This document shows, piece by piece, positions 28,721-41,491 of a stretch of DNA of 64,000 nucleotides. The notes under the pieces are model-generated. The model searched no databases and was not told where the DNA came from. It worked only from the letters and a program-made list of their open reading frames with translations. Each line of letters begins with the position of its first letter. Position 1 is the stretch's first letter. Source of the DNA: Pseudopyrenochaeta lycopersici (lineage: Eukaryota; Ascomycota; Dothideomycetes; Pleosporales; Pseudopyrenochaetaceae); the NCBI GenBank assembly GCA_003313425.1, contig NHZP01000003.1:2108001-2172000 (forward strand), read 5' to 3'. Both the position numbers and the translations under genes were made by a program.

Positions 28721-31700
28721 ATTATGCACTTCAAGATTATATGAGGTACGTAGGACATTCGAGAATAAGAATTCCAAAGTTTCTGCCACAACTACATCGA
28801 ACCTTAACAGTGGTGCTGCAATGAATGAACGATATAAGCAATGGAAAATAGACGTGAGCACGACTAAGGACAAAATATAGCCACTGCTAGCTGGAATTAT
28901 AGCAATCAACCCATACTACAACTTAGATTGGCTGGGGTGCTAGATAAAAGGATAGGAGCGCTAGCGAGGTTAGCTGTGAGATCGTTACAAGCCAAGCAGG
29001 TAGTGCAATATAAAGAGAACAAACTCGCCATATAGTTATAGACAAATATAGAAACCTCCTACTATACACCATAGTTCTAAATATTTAGAATGTTGCATTT
29101 TATGCTATTATATAGTGAGGCATAATAAAGAGTTATGCTTAATTAGGTTCTGAAGGTTCCATGCTTTTTTTTAGTGAGATTTCTAGAGTGCGTGCCCTCC
29201 GTTTAGAGCAACCTTCAAAGCCCATAGATTTAGTCTTTCTTAATCCTGATTTTCTTCTAGGCATCTAGATTATTAAAAGGCCCTGGCTTTATAAATAAAT
29301 AAGTAAAGAATAGCTGAAAAGATAGCAGACAACATTACTAGCGAGCTAGAGATGGGGACTCTATTCCAGTGCTCAATACGGTCAAATCCAGTGCTATGAA
29401 CCTCTAACGTAGCATTGTGTGTCAAGTTTATTTGAGATCCTCTGAGCTATCACTTTCTCAGAATGAGTCACGATTGCTCATATCGTCTTCAAAGCAACGT
29501 TCAGAATAGGACAATAATATCAGATTCGCATCATAATAAAGTATAACAGATGCAAAGTGAGTGTGCATGACTAATTCTACCAGCTGTCCAAATTGAGCGA
29601 GCACTTTATGCCACGAGATTTTAATGGCCATTGGACCAGTTGGCCGACCTTGCATGCAAACATGGGCTCACATAAACACTACATTTACAGAGAGAAACGG
29701 ATCAAGGATGAAATACGCATCCTTTATCAGTGCTCAATCGGGACACTCATTCGAGGAGTATTTTCCTGTCTACGGTTCCTACAAAGTAGAATAGCAAACC
29801 AAAGGCAGTTGAAAGTCACACAAACATCAGGCTAGGATATCTAGGCTTCGTTGCAGAAGTCATGGGAAGACGAAGCACCGGCCACATGAGCAAAACCTGC
29901 AAGATGCAAGGCCTGTACAAAGCCGGGCAGTAGTGAGCCTTCCAAGTTTGAAGCCCAGTATGTCATGCCACGAGAATTGTATTAACACCCCACCCACGGT
30001 GTGCTCTCCGCCTCACCAGCCATACTCCCTTATCTCCGTGTCAACACTGCCCGACTGGGCGCCAAACCCAAATGCATACTCACCCAAGAGCATCCCAATG
30101 CGCAGCAAAGAATATCACCCAACCATCTCCCCGCGCACCGCACCACCTCGCACGCTTGCCAAACCCTATAATTTCGATACAAGACCGAAGTGATATAATC
30201 GCCCCGCGGCGATCGGGCACGAGGTGTGGTGCTCGTTTCTGGACTGGCCAATCACAGCGCGGCGGTAGATGAGCAATGCATCATGATCGGCAGACCCTGA
30301 CGAGAGGATAATGGGATATCGCAGTTTCAGTGACTTCACCAGTGGTGCATGGCGCCGTTTTGGCTTTGTACGGGGCTTGCCTAGAGGTGCGAAATTTAGC
30401 CAGATTGGGACCTGGCCTCGTGCGATGGTAGTGAGCACTGTTGTGTGTCATGGGATGATGGTGTGCTGATGTCTTGTAGCAGGATGGAAACCCCAGCCCA
30501 AAGCAATCCCCTTACCCACGTATGGATTTGTATGTGTGTGTGTAACTTTCCTTATTGCGAACCCGGATAAGGGGAGATCATCATGATCAATATTTGTGGG
30601 CCGAATGCGACCAGATACCTGGGAAGCGAGGGAGGGTATCTTTTTGGGTTCGAAACGAGGTTTTAATCTGTGGGAACCTTTTTTCTCGGGCTTACTGTTT
30701 CGCAAAAGGAGCTGGCTGCATGAAGACATGACGGAAGACAAGAATTACCCTTTTACACGCCATTACGTCGGCTCCCTTGCCGAAACAATGCCGTCTTGTC
30801 CGCGGTCAGAACTTGTTAATATGTCACTTGTTGATAACGATGATGGTCGATATGCGACAAAAGGCCGAAACTTTTCTTGTGGTTCTTGGTGTTTGGCTCC
30901 GCGTTGTGCCGCAGCGTCGCCAACTCCGGGTAAACGGGTCCTTCGTTCTCGTTCTGCTCAGTTGATGATTACAGAATGGAACCGTTGCTATCGATAACGA
31001 TTCTAGTGATGTTTCCAGCCCTACCATGACGCCATGCCATCGAGGCTAACCCACGCACGACCCAACCCCCATCCGACCAAACTTCGGCTCCGCTTCGGGT
31101 CGGCCTACTCGGCAGAGTCTTGACAATGCCCCACAGCCCGAGAAATTCTTTGTTGTGTTCTGCTTTGTGATACTCGCCTCTCCACTTTTCGTGCACAGAA
31201 ACGCAATCTACATCTCGCCATCTCCGGGAGCCTCGGCCGGTGCATCTTCGCATCCCCCTCTCCACCGATAAAAAAAATATGCTTTGAAATACGCTGAGGA
31301 TATTTTTGAAACGCTCTAGACCACAGAAAAATCAAAATTCCTTGCGTCCAACGGGCTTGTGCAGGCATGCATTTTGCTACTACTCCGCTAGCGTGGACGG
31401 GCGCCAGCGGCACAGCGGCACCCAGAGCCTGGACCCAGATCTTCTGCACCTCACGAGCAAGCCCAGCGGAGACACAACGTGGTGTTCCCCATCACATCTC
31501 GATCAGATCAGATTAAAGTGCTGACAGGCACTAGCGCTGCCTGTATGCTCTTCCCAGCTGTGTAGATGAAGAGGTATGTGCATCGTGCGAGGCGTGCAGT
31601 CGCAGCAAGTCTAGATTGCGTGTGTGTACGGTTCGAGACAGTTTGTCAGCTTGGATGGTGACAAGGTCGACGCTGCAAATACGCGTACTGCAGGGCGATG

Positions 31701-32806
31701 CGACAGAGGGTTTGTAGTTTGAAACCGGAGTACCCGACCAGTGTGTTGGGCAAACGTAGCTATGGCTATAGGCGGCGTTGTGAACAGATCCTTTGCGCAG
31801 CAATGACTTCGTGCTACTGCAGAGGGCAAAGCGATATTACTACGACTGGGAAAAGTCTGGGACCGTCGAGCATCACCGTCCATTAGGAAATACCCATTAC
31901 GTTTCGATGGTTTTACTTTGACATTGCGTTTACGCTACTACTACTACATACATAGTTCGTCTGAAGATAGATTCATCTACAGATCCTGTTATGAAAGTGC
32001 ACATACTGTTACAAAGTTACAGAACGCCCAAGCGGCACTGTACACCTTCATTGTACAACTTGCAATTGACCAGCAACATCAATGTGATTGGAAGATTTGG
32101 GGACAAGAAAAACTGGAAAAGGTGAAAATATTGTACAATTATGAAATGCTCTCAGAGCCGAATTAGTAGGAAATAGAAAAAGTTCTGGAAATTTGATCCC
32201 AAGAAACCCAGGCATTAAGCCAGTGAGACACCTCTATAAACCGGTACCGCTTTTGTAGCTCATGAAACATCCAATCGGAAACCCGTCTCTTTCATCAAAA
32301 TCATACACTTGCGCCCGCTATTTGATCGCTAGTTTCAGCAATAATCGCAGAAGCAGAAAGCAGGCCAGGAAAAGACCATATGAGAAAGTCGACTTCTAGG
32401 AGATATCAAAAATTCAACGCCAAACTGACCGCTCTCCGTCCAGCGGAAAAGTGCTTTCCATGCAACAAGGCCGGACCCGATTGGTAATACGGGGTCACAG
32501 ATTCGTCCGAGCGAACATGCAAGGGATGCGCAAATAAGCAACAGAATGGACGAGACCGCTGCGGAGTAATCCACATACCCTCGCTCTTGCATATTCGAAA
32601 GAAAGCAAAATCTAACAATAAACAAATTCGCTGTTCGAGACTCAGACGCAGAATTAATTTCGTGCGACGCAGTCGGCCGACAGGGGAGGGGTTCACGGGG
32701 CGTATTGTCGAATGCTCGCGACCGTTCTGGAATGTGCGGGTCATTGATGCATGCGGGTGGATCTCCGCGGTATTCGGCCGTGTGCACCCATGTCGTCAAG
32801 GTGCGC
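28721..32806. other. Gene-free stretch with AT-rich section
   Basis: About 4 kb without a supportable gene. From about 28881 to 29340 it is strongly A/T-rich, with TATA, TTTA and CTA repeats in the style of RIP-degraded repeats. From 29.9 kb on the composition returns to that of the neighbours. Frames such as 30596-30997 (+) and 31105-31449 (-) carry no domain. The last part is the 3' flank of the C2H2 gene. Confidence 0.55.
28881..29340. repeat. AT-rich degenerate tract, possible RIP relic
   Basis: Visibly A/T-rich compared with both sides, rich in TpA steps, and with no open frame. It directly follows the HET pseudogene. RIP (repeat-induced point mutation, C to T in repeated DNA) is the likely cause, but no intact copy is in the window to prove it. 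Confidence 0.45.
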
Positions 32807-35052
32807 TCAGTCATGGTTTCCTCCACGTCTGCGATGCTTTCCGGGGAAGTCGACCTCAGGATGCACGACGCGCTGTGACAGTGTTAGCATGGCTGTGCCT
32901 GGTGCTTGCGTGTTTGGTGATGAATTCTTACCATGTGGCGTGTCAGTGCATCATTACGTGAGAAGGTCTTTTCCTCGACGCATAGTGCGCAGCGAACTTT
33001 TTGCTTGCGCACATTGTGAATCGTATCTTCGTGTCGGGTGAGATCGTACGGACGCGAAAATACGGTGCTGCATGGCTTGCCGGTAGTGGGGTTGATGCGC
33101 TCGCACTTGTGAGGCCCCGCCTGCGAATTCCGCTCCAGGATAGCCGCTGATGTCATAGCGGCGCTAAGATTTGCGTTCCGATGACCCTCACGCTTATGCT
33201 TCTGGAGCTTCTGGGGAGTCTCGAAGCGCTGCGAGCAGCCATGGTATGTACATGAGTAGGTTCCACTATCGGCGCTTGACGATGCTGGCTTGCGCAGGTA
33301 GAGGTCGCTATTTTGGCTACCATTTGGAGGCTCGGCTTCGCTTGCACTTGACTCCATAGATGTCAAATGTGCAGGGAACTCCGGAGTTTGGTCGACTGCG
33401 GATTGCATGCTGCTAGGCGCGGATCGGTACTGTGATGTCGAAGCCATAGGAAGGCTGTGGATGTTGCCTTGTACTGATGGAGGAACGAAGTTGAAGCCCG
33501 ATGACTGTGTCAGCGATGGAGCAGCAGCCGTCGAGAAGTTTGAAGAGAACTGAGGTGTTGCCCAACTATCGCGACGGTATGATTGTGCCGATGTTGTATC
33601 AAAGCTGGCATGGGTGGCGTTTCTGTATTGGTCGCCACCGTTGTATCGGCTGTCGTACTCACTAGCGCCACCATCTGGGAACAGCGGCATCTTGGAGTCT
33701 TCGTCAGCCTCCCGATAGTCCAATAGGGCATCTTTGGGCGAGATCGTCTTGGGAGCCTCTTCGGAGGCTCGCATCTGGGACTTCATTGCGTAAGCCGCAT
33801 CAGCCTGGCGGTTCTGTTCACGTGCCGCAGCAGCCGTGCCAACCATTGGCGAGTTAAAGCTGCTGTTAGGCTGACGGTAAGGTGAGCCTCTTCGGAACGG
33901 AGAGTCACCTCGTGATGCTGAGCTGCTTGGTGACTGCGAACGCGCGTACTGTGCTGCCTGCAGCGCTCGCTGGACGTTCTCGTTGGCGTTGCTGCGATAT
34001 GGCGAGAGCAGCGACGATTGTGCCGGTTTTGACTGAGAGATTGGCTGAGAAGCGACAGCACTGGGATCGTAGAAGTTGTCGGCAACAATGTCCGTGTACG
34101 TCCTTTCGAACTTTGGTACAATGGCCTGTCTCATGTCTGGGTCCTCATCGTAAGTACAAAACTGGTTAAAGAGCCACGAGTCGACCTTGCGGAGAGTCTC
34201 ACCATGTGCGGGGATCTTGAAGTCCATGTCGTCGCCTTGCGCTGTGTGCGGTGTTGCAGGTGAATCATGCCCATAGCTCGACACCGACTGTCTCGCAGAG
34301 TGTGCGAAGTCTGGTACGTCGTCGCCCTGGTCCATGAGTGCCTGCTTCATCGACAGGTGTGCTGACATGGTCTGGTCCATGTTGGCAGAAGTGGGAGTGT
34401 AGTTGTTGAAGTTGTTGTTGCTCATGAACGAGTCTTGAGTCGGCGTCTGTGTAGGAGTGGGAAGATGGTTCGAGAAAGGCCTTGAGTATCTGTCAGCCAT
34501 GTCGGATGAGTCAACCATGGCAGCTGAGTGCGATGGCAAATTTTCGGGATGAGCGACGTACTGGTAACCTTGGGAGGGCCCTACTGCTTGGTACTGTGAA
34601 GCACTGGACCCTACTGACGAGGAAGAGGACGCGCGCTGGTGTCCCCTGTTCTGGTTCTGTGCTGGTGTGTGCAGTGACTGTTGCACATTACCATAGGAAT
34701 TCCAGGACTCGAGACCACTGTTGCCAGCGTTGGTCGACAGCATAGGCGCCTGTGAGAAGCCGGTCTGAGAGAGTTGGGGCGTGGGCGTCGACTGCTGGAT
34801 TCGAATAGCAGGGTTCGCAAAGTCGTAGGCGGCCGTCATGAACGTGTTCGGCGCACTACTCGCAGCAGTGCCAAAGGACCGCTGTTGGGACTCGAGGTAG
34901 TCGTGCAGCAGCTTTTGGTCAAAGAACTGTTGAGCGGCGAATTGCTGGGGTAGTTGCTGGTAGGAGAGGTGCTGCGAGGACGGTGGTGAGGGTATGGTTG
35001 GTGTCTGATGTTGTTGTGGAAGGTGCTGACGTCTTGTGGGTAACGCTAACAT
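32807..35052 (-). CDS. C2H2 zinc-finger transcription factor (Rpn4-like)
   Basis: Minus-strand exons 32932-35052 and 32807-32872 give 728 residues. The first 550 residues are Gln/Ser/Pro/Asn-rich without a fold. The C-terminus holds zinc fingers: YSCTYHGCSQRFETPQKL with KHKREGH, a CERINPTTGKPC...FSRPYDLTRHEDTIH finger, and CALCVEEKTFSRNDALTRH. After the intron the last exon restores MRVVHPEVDFPGKHRRRGG, completing the final finger; without splicing the finger would be altered. The FSRPYDLTRHEDTIH/FSRNDALTRHMRVVH pair is what Aspergillus annotation calls the Rpn4-like C2H2 factor, whose yeast namesake controls proteasome genes; orthology is inferred. Start at 35052 (MLALPTRRQ) was preferred over 35094. 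Confidence 0.85.
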
Positions 35053-38000
35053 TATGTCGGAAGGGAAAATGTAAGGGACGCAGACGGGTGGCAAGTTGCT
35101 TTATACTAGCGAGTGACAGGCCGATGACTCGGGTGGGCTCGCCGAGTTGAGAGACGACTTGATGAGGTGATCTATGGCCGTCGGTTGTGGAATACGGTGG
35201 AATGCCAAACTGGTATGGTCCGGCTATGCTCGGAAAATCGGATTTAAGTATGTTCTCATGCGTGTTGCAATGTGATTGTAAATTGCTGAGCGATAGTATA
35301 GACTGCTTAGGATGGGCTGCGCGGATTTGGGTTCTTTCATATCACCGCCGATGACGCAAAGCTTGCAGGGGGGGGGGGGCAGACCCCCCGGTCGCTCCTA
35401 GCATTGTTAGCGGACTTTTCCAGAAGGAAGGCGCAGATCGCCAATCCACACCTGCATACGGCGCCGACCACCGTCTAGGGCCGAAGGGCTGTGCAAACCC
35501 GGCAGTCGAGTTGGGCCATTCAGAATTTTCAACCATGCATTCGGCTACCATCCGAGATACTACCCGTTGCAACGATCAGTTGCGCCGAAAATAACGAGCA
35601 ATCGTGTGTTCGCACTGCGATGATCATGGCAGGCATGCACAATGTGAAACGTTGCTCGCAAAAGCCAACACCGTTACTCGCTGTCCAACTGCCCGCGGAG
35701 TTGGCTGGCATCTCAGCATACTGTGCGACGACGGACATGCACCTAAGCCTCCTTTCCGCCCTGATGCGACCGTCTGGCCGTTTGATTTCGCGCGACAGAG
35801 CACAGCGGGCGGTGCAGCCTCGTCTCGCACAGTGTAGAGGAGGAAGGAATGCCCAGCCACAGCTCTCGACTGTGTTGGAGTTGGTCACATGGTTCAGCGC
35901 GTGACTCCGATGGCTTCTTTCATGCCCATGCATTGGATGCCCTGTGGCTTTCAGCTCACTGTCGACAGGGACGCGCACGACTGCACGCGGCCATAGGTCT
36001 CTCGCGCATGATACAGCCGTCGATAGTTTGTATACCCCAGACTATGGGTAGCTGAATCCGGTGGCCAGACTGTAGTCGAGCACCGCTCTGCCGGCACTCG
36101 AACATGCACTCTCCTTGCCCAGATGGGAACAGTGAAACGGAAGATCCATCCACGAACCAATGAGCTGGGTAGTGCACACGCCAGCTGCGAAACGGTCAAA
36201 AAGTCAGCTCGCAAAGTCAATCTACGGTGCAATGCAGCCGTAGGATTCGTGCGACTGGTTGGGCACTGGCAGCATCTGTCTCCTCAAAGGTGCCGTCCAA
36301 CCGACCTTGCACAGAGGAAAATTCTGCGTCTGAGACTGGCGCTGCGCAATGTCTGCTGCAGGGAGCGTCGGTAAGGTGGCTGCAAGCAGTTATGCGGCAG
36401 CAAGGCGTGCATGACAGGCCGAAGAGAACGTGGCATCGCATCGAAATTCCGAATCTGTCATTCAGGGTCCAATGCACCGTGTGTGGCGGTGCAGCCCTAT
36501 GCACGGATGTAACCCCCGCGCGGCCTCACCGAGATGGTCTCGGCCTCGGCCCGCTCATTCGTGGAGTCGCACTACATAGAATGCACTAGCCACATCTCCG
36601 AGCCACAGCGTTGCGAGCCGAGGCTCTGTGCCGACACCAGATCCCATTTCATCGAATAAATCGCAAATCAACTTGCAATTTGCTCGCGCACCAAACCCGC
36701 GAGTGTCTCGTTTGTAGGCACTCGGGTTGTGCTTTCATGGTATTGGTCGCCCACAAACGCTAATTGCTCGCTTAGGAGAGGCCATGACATCATTGTTCAG
36801 ATGGCTCTTCCAATCCCCTTCGGCCAGACGAGGTTTGCAACACAGCTTGCTTTCACCGTTCTATTTTTTGTCAATCAATGCTCTCGGCCGCATATCCTTT
36901 CCTCTACTTTGCACTTCAATAATCTGCTGCATATCGAAAGCTGCGCATCCCTTATCCAAGCCGCACCAATGCAGTCATGGATCGCCAACGTTTTGCGGAA
37001 TGGTGCCCGCCCTGTGTGGGACCCGGCGGGCGCCATTGAGCTAGCGTAACTGGTATCCAATCCGCAAGCGTGGGATTATTAGACCCTGCGTCGGCTTTTG
37101 CTTCTGACGATTTTTCTGCCGCCTCATATCCCTTGAAGGGTCACTTTGTGCCGATCATGACGCCTGAGGCATGAAGAGCGTTTTCAACAAAAATCCTGTA
37201 TCACCCTTCCAACGTGGCCTTTACGTGACCTGCACCTGAACGCATTCTTACCAAAGGTCGAAAAACACAACATTTCTTGTCTTCCCCTGCTCGCTTCATG
37301 GCTCAGCCAAAGTGTTACCTGAAACATTTGCCAGGGTGATGACATTTTCTGCAGTCGAGAGTCGTAAAATGCAGGGCAGCAACAAACGCCGAGTTCCCCG
37401 ACCAGCCCTCACACTGCGCTTGGAAGACGCAACGTCAACCAGCATTCGCGGAAGCGGCCCCGCGAGGCTTACCCCATTTGCTCACCATGCAACTTTGAAA
37501 ACCTGCTTTCGCCAAGCTTCGTATCTGCCCAATTACTCGTGATTACAACATGGTCCCCAGGTTTGGACATGCTCGCAGCTTGCAAAGCAATTACAAACTA
37601 TGCTTGCGTCCTATCTAGGAGGTCCTCTCCATAACTCCCACCAACATTCCTCCGTGACTTCTCCGGAGGATTCATCGGTCGAATAATCTTCAAAAATCAG
37701 TCGATTTCAAATTTCATCCTGCTGACGATGCATCGCTCATCGGTGCAACCTTCAGCTCCCAGAATCAGCGCAGGTGTTCCCGAGTGCCAGAGTCGGCGGC
37801 GCCATCTCGGCCGTAGGATTGGATGACATATATGCCGCCGAAAGCGTGGCTGCCGATTCGTGCAAGTTTCCCCGCGCGGCATGACTCTCTCGCAGCCCCG
37901 ACTCACGCTTGCGCAACCTTTACTCATGCTTGCTACGCGACACGATTGCTCGGTTTTGTTGAACTGCACGCCGCGATACCGAAGTCCACCCATATGAACT

Positions 38001-40548
38001 GTCAACGGTATTTGCCAAAACCTTCCAATCTGGGTAGTCTTCGGCAGTTTTATATTGCGTTCTCTTGCACGAGGCTGGATGGTAAGCTGAACGCTATGGT
38101 AAATTTAGCGGCAACGGCAGTCCAGCTGGCTGCGGGAGAGACTTTAGCATCTTTTTCCCTAACGAATTCTCTGTTCGAGGCCCCAAGCTCAGATCTCACC
38201 GTCTCGGTAATCTAGGATCGCGCTCTGACGGCCACGTGGCAGCCAGAGCTGGCCATGCCTCAGGTGGCACAATTGTCCCATGCGCTCGTCTTAGTCACAG
38301 CTGATTGAACCCCTTTTCAGTGGGCTGATGGGGAACTACGTCCTGGAATAGGGTTTCGATATTTCAGTTTATTGATGTACGCGTGAGCTGATGTACAAAT
38401 TTAGGTTTGATGTTCCGCGTCAAGGAGCACCAAACCAATGCCTTGTCGATCCAAGTCTTAATCACCCACATGCAGAGCTTGTATCAGCCTCCATTACGAA
38501 GTTTGTCGTAACATGAAGTATATCGAGATGATTTACCTCGTACAGCTGCATGACGCTACCTCTACGTGTGGCTGATACCAAGCTACCCCTTTTCTCAAAT
38601 ACACACGGATTGCGTATGCAGGTTCAACTTTGCCCGTGTTTCGCCTAACTTCGACTTTGATAATCATCAGATAATTTGGATTCCACATCATGTGTAATGT
38701 CGATGCGAAATCTGTTCATAAGACACTTGTCAGCTTGGATTAGTGACAATTGATATCACTAGCATCAGTCAATTCCAAATCCTCTTATTTGCAATATTGT
38801 GTCTATAGGGAAATGCCACGTGACTTTTACCCTTTGCCAGCATTACCTCGTGCCGTGCCTCATAATCCAAACCTACTTTTTTTTTGTCACAAGGCTTGGA
38901 TATGCTAGACGTATTGGGCACTTGATTGACTCAGCATTGAATAGCCATTTTCAGTATAGAAGAGGCATTACTCAACCAGTTGACTGGATTCGTTGATTAT
39001 CGTGATAGGAATAAATGCCCTTGTGACAATTCACTGTTTGTTCATCGTCTGGGACTGGATCTACTCTTTGCTATAAGATGACACTTTGAATAGTATTCAC
39101 CTCGACACTTGGACTCCAGGTGCACGTTTTATTCCTGGTTTATCATCGTCGAGAACTATACCTCTGGGAAACCCAGATGGCTTCTCTGGTCGAGCGTGCC
39201 ACATGTCAATGCAATTCCATTCTGGAATGCCTCTCCACTGGATGCATTCGAAAACGTGCTTCGTAATACATTTCAAGGTTTCATTCGTTGTCGCCCCAGA
39301 TCCTCGCCATGTTAGAAATACAGAGAGGTAATCAGACCAAGGATCACTGAGCAGTCAGCACCATTCGAAAGATTATAGCTGACGTTTCATCTCTCGTATA
39401 GTCTCTCCTAAGAGAGAATGAGCTACCTAATTATACCTTCTTATTCGTATATGCATATCCAACAGGGAGAACCGTATTGTATATTCGAAGAATGTCCTCA
39501 CCGCTCGTACATTCAGTTCGTAAACTTTATTCATTGTATACAATCCATCTACCGCCATTGCCCCAGATAAATCGATCAGCTGATTCTCCAACAGCGCCCT
39601 AATGCAGGATAGCCACACTATCACTGTCACACTTGACACCACATGCTCGATGTTCCGTCCACTCAACTCCTCGGACGAATGGGGTTCGCGAATATGCTCG
39701 CATTGGACCTGATTTTGGCCTAGAAAATCCTTTCTAACGCTTGCGATTGCTTGTGATTCAGGTTTCTGAGGTGTAGTGTCAAACTTTCCGCAAGTTCGTT
39801 GTCTTCAATACTGCCGCTTCATTGAAACACGCTCGATCAGAACCGAATGACAGAGTCCTCTAGACTCAAACCTCATAGATTTTAGTCTAATATATCGGTA
39901 GTACTTTGGGGCGGTGTATTGAGACTTGTATCTACTCTCTATACTACGGAGATATTCTGTACTTCTCCGTCCTGTGGATCCTTTCTCTGTACTTCTACAT
40001 TCGACAGTCGGCGACTATCTTGCACAGATGCTTGGCGGTGCGTGCTCAAAGCCTTGGGATTGCCATTGTGAACTATTGGTGGTACTTTGTTCCACCACTA
40101 AAACCGAGCCTGCCTACTGTGGGTGAAAGGAACGTCACAAATGCCGAGGGAGGTGGCTTCTGGTGAAGTTTGATTGCGCACTGATTCACTTGGACAGTGC
40201 TATGTCTCAATTGCTATTTACGACTTAATTATGAGCATAAGATGCATTTCACCGGAAGCATGGCACTGGTGGAGAGGCACAGATGTTCAACTAAAACTGT
40301 GTCAAAGCAATGCATGATCTTATTTACGATCCCGACATTCCAATGTATTGGTTTGACCAGACTGCAGAGAAATTGAGAGACGATTCTCACTGCATGAATC
40401 TGCCATGTGAGAACCTTATTGCCCTTCCACAAATGAGGAGAAGTCCTTCATGTCACTGCGTTAAGCCGGCTAATGCTCACATGCTCTTGGGATCAATCTT
40501 GTCCAGAACAAGTCGCCATACTGATCACGCTTCCTTACCCTGTGCTTA
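35053..40548. other. Long gene-free stretch upstream of the C2H2 factor
   Basis: About 5.5 kb. The first few hundred bases are likely the 5' leader and promoter of the C2H2 gene. It includes a G12 run at 35368-35379. No frame longer than about 150 codons, none with a domain. From 38.2 to 40.5 kb the sequence is more A/T-rich. Nothing else supportable. Confidence 0.5.
35368..35379. repeat. Homopolymer G12
   Basis: Twelve consecutive G (C on the coding strand) about 320 bp upstream of the C2H2 start codon, within its probable promoter. Confidence 0.95.
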
Positions 40549-41491
40549 TCACATCCGATGCACTCGGTGCACTAATATGGAGTCGAAGAACTCGGCGACG
40601 CCATGCGGCCGATTGCACTTGAATCCACCCTGATCCTAAGTTTCGCATTAGAACTTGCGTGATTTGCGTATGAGCTTCGTTGCTTACCATGGTCATTTGT
40701 GTCCGCGCGAACCAAATTAACCACTTTCGCGGCGGTCTACCTAGCATGCTCTTGATATCGCACTTGATACCATCTGTGTTCTCGTAAGTGACGTTCACTG
40801 TGATGTCCCTTTGGAGAAGGCGATCAAAGGCAGGTTTCAGCTGCGGACTCAGCGTGATCATTTCGATAATACCTAAAGTCATTGGCTCGAGGTGCTGGAT
40901 CTGAATGTCCAAAACGAAGTCCTCTTTGACTTTACCCGCTAGAATCGGTGAGAGGAAGAAGTTGAACGGAATTGGTGCAGAGCAGTCGGATGTCGCCAAT
41001 CGAATCGTAAGTTTGCGCAGCGTGTAGTCCTTCAATGTGACGCCGACCCCGAAAATGTCGCGAGTGAAAAATCCCAGAAGCTGCTCCGGTTTGCCAATCT
41101 CGAGGTCGAAAGTGTTCCGGTACAGCCAATCGAGTGCTTCAGCTGCGATGTCGCTGCCAACTATGTACTTGTCCACGATAAATGGCATACCGGCTGGCAG
41201 AATCTTGCAAGAGCAGGACTGACCCAAGCACGCCCTGGTGCTGTAGCATGGTCGTGGAAGTAGTGCGAGCTGAAGCATTGCTTGCACTGTGCCTTTGTCC
41301 AATATGTACGAATAGATGATATCGCGCACTTCTCTTGGGAGCTTAGTGTGGACAGACGCTGCAATATTGCCCACTTTGGCTTCCCTAAGGCTTATTTGCG
41401 GTATAGAGGCATAGTTTGGGTGCGCATGGCGCTGGGGGGCTTTAAAACTGTGATCCGGTCCTAGCGGTGGGCCCGACCAGAGAGATGCCAT
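40549..41491 (-). CDS. Small F-box/2EXR-like fungal protein, function unknown
   Basis: Minus-strand exons 40688-41491 and 40549-40629 give 294 residues. After a Pro-rich N-terminus (MASLWSGPPLGPDHSFKAPQ) comes KLPREVRDIIYSYIL, the typical opening of many ascomycete proteins of the F-box/2EXR kind, followed by IVGSDIAAEALDWLYRNTFD. The rest is alpha/beta without catalytic motifs. The intron (58 bp, GTAAGC donor) gives the tail GGFKCNRPHGVAEFFDSI; unspliced, the frame runs on to 40535 with a different tail. The start could also be at 41629. Such genes are abundant, fast-evolving and mostly uncharacterised in Dothideomycetes. It stands alone in a sparse region. Confidence 0.7.

Noticed and set aside
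30596..30997. 133-codon plus-strand frame
   Set aside because: Starts with a plausible Met but has no domain or supporting splice structure; sits in a gene-poor stretch.
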